Part shown: positions 16,463 to 24,248 of the stretch, piece by piece
Position numbering within the stretch: the stretch's first letter is position 1
How the letters are laid out: each line of letters opens with the position of its first letter
Assembly (NCBI GenBank): GCA_003599425.1
Contig: QZKC01000002.1
Span: forward strand, 1-36,357
Length of the DNA stretch: 36,357 nucleotides
DNA from: Nitrospiraceae bacterium
Lineage (GTDB): Bacteria; Nitrospirota; Thermodesulfovibrionia; UBA6902
Direction of reading: 5' to 3'
Made by a program: the position numbers and the translations under genes
Notes under the pieces: model-generated
The model's input: only the letters and a program-made list of their open reading frames with translations
Databases searched by the model: none
Told to the model about the DNA's origin: nothing

Positions 16463-17008
16463 ATGTTAAGTAAACTTTTTACATCGGGGATCAGAGCTGA
16501 CATCATGTCGCTTCTTTTTAACAATCCCGAAGAAAAATTTTATGTGAGAGAGATCGCGCGCCTGGCAAACAAGAACGCATCCGGCGTAAAGAGAGAACTT
16601 GACAAGCTCGAGAAAATGGAACTCGTCACAAGTGAAAGAGAAGGCAACCTCAAATATTTCAGGGTCAACAGAAATTCCTCGCTCTTCCCCGAACTGAAAG
16701 GCCTCATCGCCAAGTCCCTCGGACTTCCAGGCGCACTCAAATCAGTATTGAAAGCGTCTGACACCAAGGCTTCCTTTATATATGGAGCATATGTCGATGA
16801 CACCAACCTGCACTACCTGGACCTGTTCATCGTTTCCGATTCCAACAATATAGATAAGATCGTGGGTGACCTGGAAAAAAGATTCGGCAGAGAGATCCGT
16901 TATACAGTAATGAATCAGGCTGAATATAAAGCAAAGAAGAAAAGCGGAGACCGTAATCTCAAGAAACTATTGAGTTCGAAAAAAATATTACTTTTGGGAA
17001 GACTATAA
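16463..17008 (+). CDS. Winged-helix (ArsR-like) transcriptional regulator with nucleotidyltransferase-like C-terminus
   Basis: Protein of 181 residues. The N-terminal 75 residues form a winged helix ('FYVREIARLANKNASGVKRELDKLEKMELV' region, cut here to its role: recognition helix about 35-50). Residues about 95-165 look like a minimal nucleotidyltransferase (MNT-like) fold: 'ASFIYGAYVD' occupies the place of the 'GSxA' loop but lacks a clean GS, and 'YLDLFIVS' corresponds to the DxD strand with only one Asp. It is therefore probably catalytically inactive. This architecture is seen in predicted regulators, some near toxin-antitoxin genes. Target unknown. It precedes the lysine-rich peptide gene by 40 nt, and the two may be cotranscribed. 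Confidence 0.7.
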   Translation: MLSKLFTSGIRADIMSLLFNNPEEKFYVREIARLANKNASGVKRELDKLEKMELVTSEREGNLKYFRVNRNSSLFPELKGLIAKSLGLPGALKSVLKASDTKASFIYGAYVDDTNLHYLDLFIVSDSNNIDKIVGDLEKRFGREIRYTVMNQAEYKAKKKSGDRNLKKLLSSKKILLLGRL

Positions 17009-17048
17009 CCTACTCCCGGTAATGGGAGAAGAAAGGGGGTGAAGACGA

Positions 17049-17132
17049 ATGGCCGCCACAAAGAAAGCCGCTGCAAAGAAGAAAGCTACAAAGAAACCTG
17101 TAAAGAAAGCGACTGCAAAGAAGAAGAAATAA
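17049..17132 (+). CDS. 27-residue lysine/alanine-rich histone H1-like peptide
   Basis: A small gene with a strong Shine-Dalgarno (AAGGGGGTGA at 17032-17041, 7 nt before the ATG). The product is 27 residues of only Met, Ala, Lys, Thr, Pro and Val, about half lysine, in 'ATKK'/'AAAKK' repeats typical of the C-terminal tail of histone H1 and of bacterial H1-like (HctA/AlgP-type) nucleoid proteins. No globular domain is present. It ends just before a strong terminator. A role in binding DNA or RNA is inferred from charge alone. Confidence 0.65.
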   Translation: MAATKKAAAKKKATKKPVKKATAKKKK

Positions 17133-17156
17133 CACTTCTCAAATCGCTTTAAATTT

Positions 17157-17196
17157 AAGCTGTCCCATCTCATCGATGGTGGGACAGCTTTTTTTT
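17157..17196 (+). terminator. Rho-independent terminator after the lysine-rich peptide gene
   Basis: Inverted repeat AAGCTGTCCCA / TGGGACAGCTT (11 bp) with a 12-nt loop, followed by an eight-T run. It ends the winged-helix/lysine-rich peptide transcript, supporting the idea that the small gene is real and lies at the end of a unit. Confidence 0.9.
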
Positions 17197-17290
17197 ATCT
17201 TTTTTTACCATGTCGAAGAACAGATTCTATTTGCGGATGTCTGAATTGGGTTAGGTGAAAGCGTCAGCTTGAAAGGTGACGGCCTGTATC

Positions 17291-18184
17291 TTAGACTTGT
17301 GCGACCAGACCTGAAGCTAAAGGCATAACAGCAGGTTCAGAAACATATTCCCAGGAATTCCGTGATGAAAGTATTTTCCTGAGCAATTTTACGTGGAGCG
17401 TATGCCCTGATTTATTCGCTATGATATGTCCATACAAGGGAAATCCTATGAGGGCAATGTCTCCGACTGCGTCAAGTATTTTGTGCCTCACAAATTCATC
17501 CTTGAATCTCAACTGATTCCCGTTTATGACCTCTTTTTCACCGAGCACGATGGCATTATCGAGAGAACCGCCTTTTGCCAGCCCCCTTGAGCGCAGCATT
17601 TCAACATCCCTGAGAAATCCAAAGGTCCTTGCCGGGGCAAGTTCCTTGATAAATTTCATGGATGTAATATCGACTGCAAGTTTCTGCTCGCCAAACGCAG
17701 GATGCGTATAAAAAAGGCGATAAGTTATCCGAGTGCCTTCATATGGCGTGACTGCGATCTGGCTCTGCCCTTCTGAAACAACTATCGGTTCCAGTATTCT
17801 TATGAAAGATATCGGCTTTGCCTGTTTCGCTATTCCTGCCTCAACAATTTTCTTGACAAAAGGAAGCGCGCTTCCGTCCATGATAGGCACTTCAGGACCA
17901 TCGATCTCAACATAAGCATTATCAATGTTCAGCCCTGAAAATGCAGCAAGGAGGTGCTCAACCGTTCCGATCTTGACGCCTTCCGAGGCAAGAGTAGTGG
18001 CAAACGTCGTGTCAACAACCGAATTGATACCTGCCTTCACATAAATATTGCCTTTGTCTGTTCTGATAAAAACAATCCCGGTATCCCGAGGAGCAGGATT
18101 TATCTGCATATTGATATTGTTCCCGGTATGCAGACCTTGCCCGGATATCGTTATCTCTTTTTTTAATGTGTTTTGAAGTCTCAT
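17291..18184 (-). CDS. lpxC: UDP-3-O-acyl-N-acetylglucosamine deacetylase
   Basis: Zinc amidase catalysing the committed step of lipid A synthesis in the cytoplasm. The 297-residue product matches the usual length. It carries 'QGLHTG' near the start, 'GTVEHLLAAF' with zinc ligand His77, 'GPEVPIMDGSALPF', and 'HKILDAVGD' with His234 and Asp238, the remaining zinc ligands. It stands alone, downstream of tldD on the same strand with a 163-nt gap, and not with other lipid A genes. No clear Shine-Dalgarno is seen. Its presence shows the host makes lipopolysaccharide. Confidence 0.97.
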   Translation of the reverse strand: MRLQNTLKKEITISGQGLHTGNNINMQINPAPRDTGIVFIRTDKGNIYVKAGINSVVDTTFATTLASEGVKIGTVEHLLAAFSGLNIDNAYVEIDGPEVPIMDGSALPFVKKIVEAGIAKQAKPISFIRILEPIVVSEGQSQIAVTPYEGTRITYRLFYTHPAFGEQKLAVDITSMKFIKELAPARTFGFLRDVEMLRSRGLAKGGSLDNAIVLGEKEVINGNQLRFKDEFVRHKILDAVGDIALIGFPLYGHIIANKSGHTLHVKLLRKILSSRNSWEYVSEPAVMPLASGLVAQV

Positions 18185-18347
18185 TTAAACTTGAAAAACT
18201 ATTTTTAACTCAAATCTTTATCATTCTCAAAAATCAACATTACAAACTTAGCAAATAAGATACCACTGATAATTTACTGGAAAAACAAAGGGTTCATTGC
18301 GAGGACTGTATCATAAATACATCTATTGTGTTAATAACTTGGCACAA

Positions 18348-19739
18348 TCAGACCTCTCCGCCAACTACCATTTCAGGTATCCTTAAGGTAGGCATTGCAT
18401 CAGAAACAGGAACTCCCTGCGAGTCTTTCCCGCAAGTCCCTATGGCAAAGCCCAGGTCATTGCCGACCATATCGATTGATTTCAGAACATCAGGCCCATT
18501 TCCTATCAGAGTTGCGCCTCTTACAGGTTCGCTGATCATTCCCTTTTCAATTAGATACCCTTCTGATACTTCAAAGACAAACTCTCCTGTCACCGTGTTA
18601 ACCTGTCCCCCACCCATCTTCTTTACAAGAAATCCTTTTTCAACAGAGCTTATAATCTCCTCAGGGTTCCCTTCACCAGGAGCAATGAATGTGTTGGTCA
18701 TCCTTGGAATAGGCCTGTCTTTATAAGATTGCCTTCGCCCATTACCGGATGATAACCGGCCCTCTTTCTTTGCCGTCAGCCTGTCATAGAGATATCCTTT
18801 GAGAATCCCCTTCTCGACCAGGACCGTCCTCTGTGAAACAGTTCCCTCGTCATCAAACCTGAAGGAACCCCGTTTATTCGGGAGCGTCGCGTCATCAATG
18901 ATGGTGACTATCGGAGAAGCTATCTGCTGCCCCACCTTGTTTGTATAGACAGACAGTCCCTGCTGCGCAAGATCTGCTTCCAGGCCATGTCCAACTGCCT
19001 CATGTATCATGGTGCCGCCTGCATCTGCTGAAATAACTACCGGCATTCTTCCTCCCGGCGCCTTCCTTGCGCTCAGCATCGCTACTGCTTTCTTAGCGGC
19101 CTTCATCGCTATCTCATCGAACGGATTTTCTTCAAATAGTTCAAATCCGGAAAGTCCGCCCACAGGTTCATAACCTGTCTGAAGAACATCTCCCTCAGAC
19201 GCAACAACGTGAATGAGAGCGAGCGTATAGATGCGTTCATCTTCGGCAATGTATCCATCAGATGTGGCGATACATACGTTCTGCACCGAGTCCCTGTAGA
19301 CCACGGTCACCTGCTTTATCTTCGGGCTTACCCCTCTTGCAGTTTTATTCGCATTCTCCACGAGGGCCATCTTCTTCTCCATACTGATGTCATCCGGCCT
19401 GTGTTTTATCCGGAAATCCACCAGAGGCCTGGCTTTCCGCAGATCCATAACAGCATCTTTCACTGACTTCTCACTTACAGCGCTGCTTACCGCTTCCGCA
19501 ACCTGTAAAAGTGTTTCTTCTGAAAAATCGTTCGTATAGGCATATGCCGATTTGTCGCCGAAAATAACCCGGACCCCTGCCCCCGCATCATTGCCGGTGA
19601 TTGTCTTTTCTATCCTGTTGTCCTCAAGCTGTATAGATAACGGCCTTTCGTGCTCAAGATAAATATCCGCATAATCACCGCCGGTTGACAGCGCTTTTCT
19701 GAGTACTTTCTGCAGAAGTTCTTCGGGTATTTTAATCAC
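18348..19739 (-). CDS. tldD: TldD-family metallopeptidase
   Basis: Predicted zinc metallopeptidase, normally half of the TldD-TldE (PmbA) pair that degrades unfolded peptides and matures some modified peptides. The 463-residue product has the family motif HEAVGH ('MIHEAVGHGLEADL') and the glycine-rich C-terminal 'GFAIGTCGKDSQGVPVSD'. The GTG at 19739 is chosen because AGAAAGGA precedes it at correct spacing and it begins 'VIKIPEELL'. An upstream frame to 19802 would read into the MITE-like repeat. No TldE partner is in the window. Confidence 0.93.
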   Translation of the reverse strand: MIKIPEELLQKVLRKALSTGGDYADIYLEHERPLSIQLEDNRIEKTITGNDAGAGVRVIFGDKSAYAYTNDFSEETLLQVAEAVSSAVSEKSVKDAVMDLRKARPLVDFRIKHRPDDISMEKKMALVENANKTARGVSPKIKQVTVVYRDSVQNVCIATSDGYIAEDERIYTLALIHVVASEGDVLQTGYEPVGGLSGFELFEENPFDEIAMKAAKKAVAMLSARKAPGGRMPVVISADAGGTMIHEAVGHGLEADLAQQGLSVYTNKVGQQIASPIVTIIDDATLPNKRGSFRFDDEGTVSQRTVLVEKGILKGYLYDRLTAKKEGRLSSGNGRRQSYKDRPIPRMTNTFIAPGEGNPEEIISSVEKGFLVKKMGGGQVNTVTGEFVFEVSEGYLIEKGMISEPVRGATLIGNGPDVLKSIDMVGNDLGFAIGTCGKDSQGVPVSDAMPTLRIPEMVVGGEV

Positions 19740-19776
19740 TTGAATCCTTTCTGCTAATCTGACATTATTATTCAGT

Positions 19777-19950
19777 CCTGATTGTTCATAACGTTGGAGC
19801 AAGTATGGTGAGAGAACATATTGTGCAATACCTTAGCACCCATAGCTCTGAAGCATTCTTTGTGCATGTGTATTTTTACGAATTTTGAAATCCATTGCGT
19901 TCAAAATGTTCTCGATCCATGGCTTGCTCCAGATTAAATTTATGAATAAT
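19777..19950. mobile_element. MITE-like repeat, copy A
   Basis: About 174-bp non-coding element between tldD and the phosphorylase gene. It has ends ATTGTTCATAA (left, 19781) and TTTATGAATAAT (right, to 19950). Internal blocks such as CAAGTATGGTGA, ATACCTTAGCA, CCATGGCTTG and AAATTTATGAATAAT are shared with copy B at 28949-29135. No transposase is encoded. Confidence 0.75.
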
Positions 19951-19987
19951 CATCGTTGGATTTTATTAAACCCTAATGGAGGATAAT

Positions 19988-20776
19988 ATGTCAAAAACAG
20001 GCGTGATTGGCGGAAGCGGATTATATGAGATAAAGGGACTTACCGTAAAGGGTAAAAAAGCGGTCTCTACCCCTTTCGGCAGGCCGTCCGGAGAATACCT
20101 CATTGGAGAGATGGGAAAAGCTGAAATAGTTTTTCTCCCGCGTCACGGAAAACATCATAACATACCACCTCATATGATTAACTACAGGGCCAATATCTGG
20201 GGATTTCATAAACTCGGAGTTGACAGGATCCTGTCCATCAGCGCTGTCGGCGGCATCAAAAAAGGTCTAATACCAGGAGATATCATGATTCTTGATCAGG
20301 TGCTTGATATGACGCAAAACAGGGAGGCCACATTCTATGACGGCAAGGGCGGAGTAGTTCATATAGATTTCACTGCACCTTACTGCCCTGAACTTCGCAA
20401 TATCCTGATGAAGGCAGGAAAACGCGTCAATGTCCCTGTCAAAAAAACCGGTACATATGTTGCAGTTGAGGGGCCCCGTCTTGAGTCTGCCGCAGAGATC
20501 AGAAGCTTCGGCATCCTTGGCGGCGATGTTGTCGGCATGACCGGCATGCCTGAGGCGTCACTTGCCAGAGAACTGGAGATCTGTTATGCAGGGCTGTCAG
20601 TGGTGGCAAACTATGCTGCCGGGATCAGTAAAAAGAAACTGACTGTTTCAGAGGTAATGAATGCCATGAAAGCGGCAACTGAAAAGATAAAGCTCCTGCT
20701 GAAAGAGACGTTCACACTTATTCCTGAGGGAAGAAAATGCCCCTGCAAAGCAGCGCTGAAAGAGGCGAAGATATAG
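19988..20776 (+). CDS. S-methyl-5'-thioadenosine / thioinosine phosphorylase family protein
   Basis: Purine-nucleoside phosphorylase-type enzyme of the methylthio-nucleoside salvage route. The 262-residue product has 'GVIGGSGLYEI', 'FLPRHGKHHNIPPHMINYRAN' region (phosphate and base contacts), 'VAVEGPRLES' and 'MTGMPEASLARELEICYA'. MTA phosphorylases read 'TDYDCW' after the last motif; here it reads 'ANYAAG', with Asn208 in place of the Asp that selects 6-aminopurines. That pattern is known from methylthioinosine phosphorylases, so a 6-oxopurine substrate is plausible. The ATG at 19988 is set by GGAGG at 19978-19982. Confidence 0.85.
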   Translation: MSKTGVIGGSGLYEIKGLTVKGKKAVSTPFGRPSGEYLIGEMGKAEIVFLPRHGKHHNIPPHMINYRANIWGFHKLGVDRILSISAVGGIKKGLIPGDIMILDQVLDMTQNREATFYDGKGGVVHIDFTAPYCPELRNILMKAGKRVNVPVKKTGTYVAVEGPRLESAAEIRSFGILGGDVVGMTGMPEASLARELEICYAGLSVVANYAAGISKKKLTVSEVMNAMKAATEKIKLLLKETFTLIPEGRKCPCKAALKEAKI

Positions 20777-20786
20777 TCATGCCTTA

Positions 20787-20815
20787 TTGACATGACCCAG
20801 GCAAAAGTTTAATCT
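20787..20815 (+). promoter_or_regulatory. Candidate promoter for T2SS cluster 2 (gspC2)
   Basis: A perfect TTGACA (20787-20792), a 17-nt spacer and a weak TAATCT (20810-20815) 5 nt before the gspC2 ATG. No Shine-Dalgarno precedes the ATG, so the transcript may be leaderless. The weak -10 box keeps confidence low. Confidence 0.4.
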
Positions 20816-20820
20816 ATTGA

Positions 20821-21723
20821 ATGCTTGAATTCCCTGTTAAAAAACTCAGGTTAATTAACTATTTTCTCGCGTTCATCACCCTTCTCGCAATTCTGATCCT
20901 GACCCGTGACCTCATCAGCACCTCTTTGACAAATGGAGAACAGCGGCGAACAGGAAAAGAAAATGCGCATCAGCCTCAGACAGCTTTGATCAGAAAGAAT
21001 CTGATGCAGTATGCTGCTGTTCTTGAAAAAAACCCTTTCGGCGCTCCCGGAAAACTGCATCAGGCGTCCCTGGCCTCTTCAGAAGACAAAGGGACTGCGG
21101 ATATCTCTCTTTCAAATCTCATTCTCATGGGGACGGCAGTCGGATCAGGCAGTCTCAGCTATGCGATCTTCGAAGACAGGACGCAATCACCGGCACAGCA
21201 GGAAGTATTCAGGCTCGGCAGCGAGGTATTTCAATACGGCACACTGAAAAAAATAGAGCGCTCATCCGTATCGATACAACGGAACGCCTCATCCTACACT
21301 GTTTCACTCTCCGACTTAAGCATGGAAAGCTCACCAGCCCAGGAGCAAAGCAGGGAAGCGCCCAAGTCACAGAATTCCTTTGCGAGAAAGGTCGGCGAAA
21401 GAGACTACATCCTTGACAGCCGGAGGATACAAAAGTCCCTCGAGAATCCTGAGCAGATACTTACTGACGCGCGGATGCTCCCCAATATAAATGCGCAGAC
21501 CGGAAAACAGGAAGGGTTCACGATCAGCGAGGTGGTCCCAAATGGAATTTATTACAGCCTCGGCCTGAGGAACGGCGATATATTATTAAGGATCAACGAC
21601 CTGGAAATATCCAATCCCGAAGTGGCTATGCAGGCAATGTCGGCGCTGAAGGGGATGAATAATATCAATCTTGATATAATAAGGAGCGGTCAGAACATGT
21701 CCATGAACTACCGCATACGGTAA
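20821..21723 (+). CDS. gspC: GspC coupling protein with PDZ domain, cluster 2
   Basis: Inner-membrane protein coupling the platform to the secretin. The 300-residue product has one membrane segment (about 12-30), an HR domain at about 90-165 ('LSNLILMGTAVGSGSLSYAIFED') and a C-terminal PDZ domain at about 215-300 ('EGFTISEVVPNGIYYSLGLRNGDILLRINDLEI'-type carboxylate loop and strands, shortened here to its extent). This is the complete textbook GspC layout, unlike the cluster 1 protein. First gene of cluster 2, 44 nt after the phosphorylase gene, with its own promoter-like sequence. Confidence 0.92.
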   Translation: MLEFPVKKLRLINYFLAFITLLAILILTRDLISTSLTNGEQRRTGKENAHQPQTALIRKNLMQYAAVLEKNPFGAPGKLHQASLASSEDKGTADISLSNLILMGTAVGSGSLSYAIFEDRTQSPAQQEVFRLGSEVFQYGTLKKIERSSVSIQRNASSYTVSLSDLSMESSPAQEQSREAPKSQNSFARKVGERDYILDSRRIQKSLENPEQILTDARMLPNINAQTGKQEGFTISEVVPNGIYYSLGLRNGDILLRINDLEISNPEVAMQAMSALKGMNNINLDIIRSGQNMSMNYRIR

Positions 21724-21785
21724 TCCGGACTGACTGAAACGCAGGAAAACAGATGAACCACATACAGGAAAGAAAGGTTTTACAA

Positions 21786-24236
21786 ATGAATATAACAAGA
21801 GCAGTTTGTTTTGCTGTTTTCTGCGCCCTCCTGATCACAGGGACTGCCGGCCTCTCCTTCTCAGAGGAAAAAAGGTCTTCAGGGAACATAGCCTTCAATT
21901 TCGTTGATGTGGAAATACCGACGGTCATAAAATTCATCAGTGAGATCACAGGCAACAATTTCATCTTTGACGAGAGAGTAAGAGGCAAGATCACCATAAT
22001 AGCGCCGGCAAAACTATCCATTGACGAGTCCTTTTCCCTCTTCACCTCTGTGCTGAGCCTGAAGGGTTATACCATTATTCCTCTGGGGCCGAAGACATAT
22101 AAGATAGTTTCCTCATCACAGGCCAAGGAGGAAGGAAAACTCTCCACTGATGAGACTATACCGGTCAATGAAGCGTACATTACCAAATTACTGCCTACAC
22201 AGCATATAAAGGCTGATGATACTATCCCTTTCCTCCGCCCTGTGGTTTCACGGGACGGCTACCTCTCAGCCTTCGGCCCTGGCAATCTGCTTCTTGTTGT
22301 AGATTCGGCGGTAAATATTGAAAAGATCACATCTATACTGAACCTTATCGACAAGCCTTCTGCCCAGGAAGAACAGGCAAAGATCAATGTCTATTTTCTG
22401 GAAAATGCCGATGCGACAAACCTCGCAAAGGTTCTTGAAGGGACCCTCAAGAACATGCAGACCTCCTACAGGACATCGAGAGACAAACAGAAAGCACCCG
22501 GGGATATACCACCCTTCAGCATAACGCCCGACAAATCCACCAACTCCCTTATTGTCATCGCCCCTCCTTCAGATTATGAAAATATAGCTGAGGTGATCAG
22601 GACTCTCGACAGGAGGAGAAAACAGGTCTATGTAGAAGCAATGATAATAGAGGCTTCTATAGATAAGCTGAAAGAGCTCGGCACCAAATGGAGGACCATA
22701 GCAAGCCATAACGGTGAACCCGTCGCGGTAGGCGGTTTCGGGAATGTCAGCACTACCACGCTCCTTTCCATAATAAACGGGCTGACAGGATTTACTGCAG
22801 GAGGGATGGGAAATTTTCTCGACATCCCTTTGACTTCCATATCCTCAACAGGGACAATTTCTACCTCAACACTTACTGCGCCGGGATTTGCAGCGCTTTT
22901 CAGCCTGAACGATTTCAAGGACGCTGTAAATGTCCTGTCCACGCCGCAGATACTCACATCCGATAATGAAGAAGCTGAGATCGTGGTCGGTGAGAATGTC
23001 CCGTTCATATCCAAAAGAGAACGCGACGTAACAACCACCAACACAGTGCTGAGTTCCATCGAAAGGAAAGACGTAGGTATAACTCTCAGGCTTACTCCTC
23101 AGATAACCGAAGGCGACTATGTGAAGCTTGATATATTCCAGGAGATATCGGCCCTGAAAGAAACTTCTGAAAGCATACTCACTTCCGTCGGACCTACGAC
23201 AACCAAGCGTTCCACAAAAACCTCTGTTGTCGTAAAAGACGGGCGTACCGTTGTGATAAGCGGCCTCATGCAGGAAAGAGACGAAGAAAATATAGCAAAG
23301 ATGCCCGTGCTCGGAGATATACCTGTAATGGGGTGGTTCTTCAAGACCAAGAACGTTTCCAAGAACAAGACAAACCTTCTGGTATTTCTTTCTCCGCACA
23401 TTGTGAAGGAATCAGACCAACTGTCCAAGATCACAGAGGAAAAACATAAAGAATTCTCTACACGTGAGAAACTCTACAGCCCCGGCGAACTGATGATAAA
23501 GTTCAAAGAAGATATTCCCGGACAAAAGGCAGCGGAAATCATAATGCAGCACGGTGCAACAGTTATAAAATATTTTGAGGACATCCATGTCTATCACATC
23601 AAACTCAGGCCCGGGCATAATGTAGATGATGCCATTGAGGAATTTTCTGCACTTCCCGAGATCCTCTACGCGGAACCTAACTATAAGGTAAAGATCAACA
23701 GAGATACCTCGTCGCCGCGTACAAATCATAATTCAACACAGGTTAATGACCCATTTCCCGGCAATGATCAGAACATTAAGATGAAAGGCTCTCCATTTCC
23801 CGCACCGGAGCAAAAAACCGGGACTTCTTCACCTCCTCCAGCCATGTCAGATGTTGTCGCTGATCCTTCTTCAGACAAGTCTCATGAAGCGCATCCCCTG
23901 CTATCAACTGATACAGGAGAAAAGACAACAGCAGTTTTCGAAGAGAGCAGTCCGTTGGATAAAAAAAAACTTCTTTCTGCTGAGCAGTTAACCCCTGAGG
24001 CAAAAAAAACCGGCAATTATTATATTCAGGTAGGTGCATGGCTATACCCGCAGAATGCGCAAAAAACAATGAATCTTTTGGCAAACGAATATCCTGATAT
24101 CTATCTCATCGAGGAAAACAATATTATTAAGGTGAGAATTCCGGGCATCATGACCAAAAACGCCGGGGAATCCGTAATGAAGAAACTGAGAAAAGATTTT
24201 AAGTTAAAGCCCATTTTGATGCCGAATAAAATCTAA
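21786..24236 (+). CDS. gspD: GspD secretin with C-terminal S8-propeptide-like and SPOR domains, cluster 2
   Basis: Outer-membrane channel of cluster 2, 816 residues from this ATG (an in-frame ATG at 21753 adds 11). Signal peptide about 1-26; N0 about 34-108 ('FNFVDVEIPTVIKFISEITG'); N1-N3; secretin domain to about 545 with 'VLGDIPVMGWFF' and 'NLLVFLSPHIV'. Two additions follow. Residues about 564-640 resemble the N-terminal propeptide of subtilases ('YSPGELMIKFKEDI', 'YHIKLRPG', 'ILYAEPNYKV'). After a Ser/Pro-rich linker, residues about 744-816 form a SPOR-like domain ('NYYIQVGAWLYPQNAQKTM'). No S8 catalytic domain is present. The ATG at 21786 begins directly with a signal peptide and has AAAGG upstream. 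Confidence 0.93.
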   Translation: MNITRAVCFAVFCALLITGTAGLSFSEEKRSSGNIAFNFVDVEIPTVIKFISEITGNNFIFDERVRGKITIIAPAKLSIDESFSLFTSVLSLKGYTIIPLGPKTYKIVSSSQAKEEGKLSTDETIPVNEAYITKLLPTQHIKADDTIPFLRPVVSRDGYLSAFGPGNLLLVVDSAVNIEKITSILNLIDKPSAQEEQAKINVYFLENADATNLAKVLEGTLKNMQTSYRTSRDKQKAPGDIPPFSITPDKSTNSLIVIAPPSDYENIAEVIRTLDRRRKQVYVEAMIIEASIDKLKELGTKWRTIASHNGEPVAVGGFGNVSTTTLLSIINGLTGFTAGGMGNFLDIPLTSISSTGTISTSTLTAPGFAALFSLNDFKDAVNVLSTPQILTSDNEEAEIVVGENVPFISKRERDVTTTNTVLSSIERKDVGITLRLTPQITEGDYVKLDIFQEISALKETSESILTSVGPTTTKRSTKTSVVVKDGRTVVISGLMQERDEENIAKMPVLGDIPVMGWFFKTKNVSKNKTNLLVFLSPHIVKESDQLSKITEEKHKEFSTREKLYSPGELMIKFKEDIPGQKAAEIIMQHGATVIKYFEDIHVYHIKLRPGHNVDDAIEEFSALPEILYAEPNYKVKINRDTSSPRTNHNSTQVNDPFPGNDQNIKMKGSPFPAPEQKTGTSSPPPAMSDVVADPSSDKSHEAHPLLSTDTGEKTTAVFEESSPLDKKKLLSAEQLTPEAKKTGNYYIQVGAWLYPQNAQKTMNLLANEYPDIYLIEENNIIKVRIPGIMTKNAGESVMKKLRKDFKLKPILMPNKI

Positions 24237-24248
24237 CGCACTTTCGAT

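Noticed and set aside
19740-19802. Longer N-terminus for TldD
   Set aside because: It would be read out of the MITE-like repeat; a GTG with a good ribosome binding site lies at 19739.
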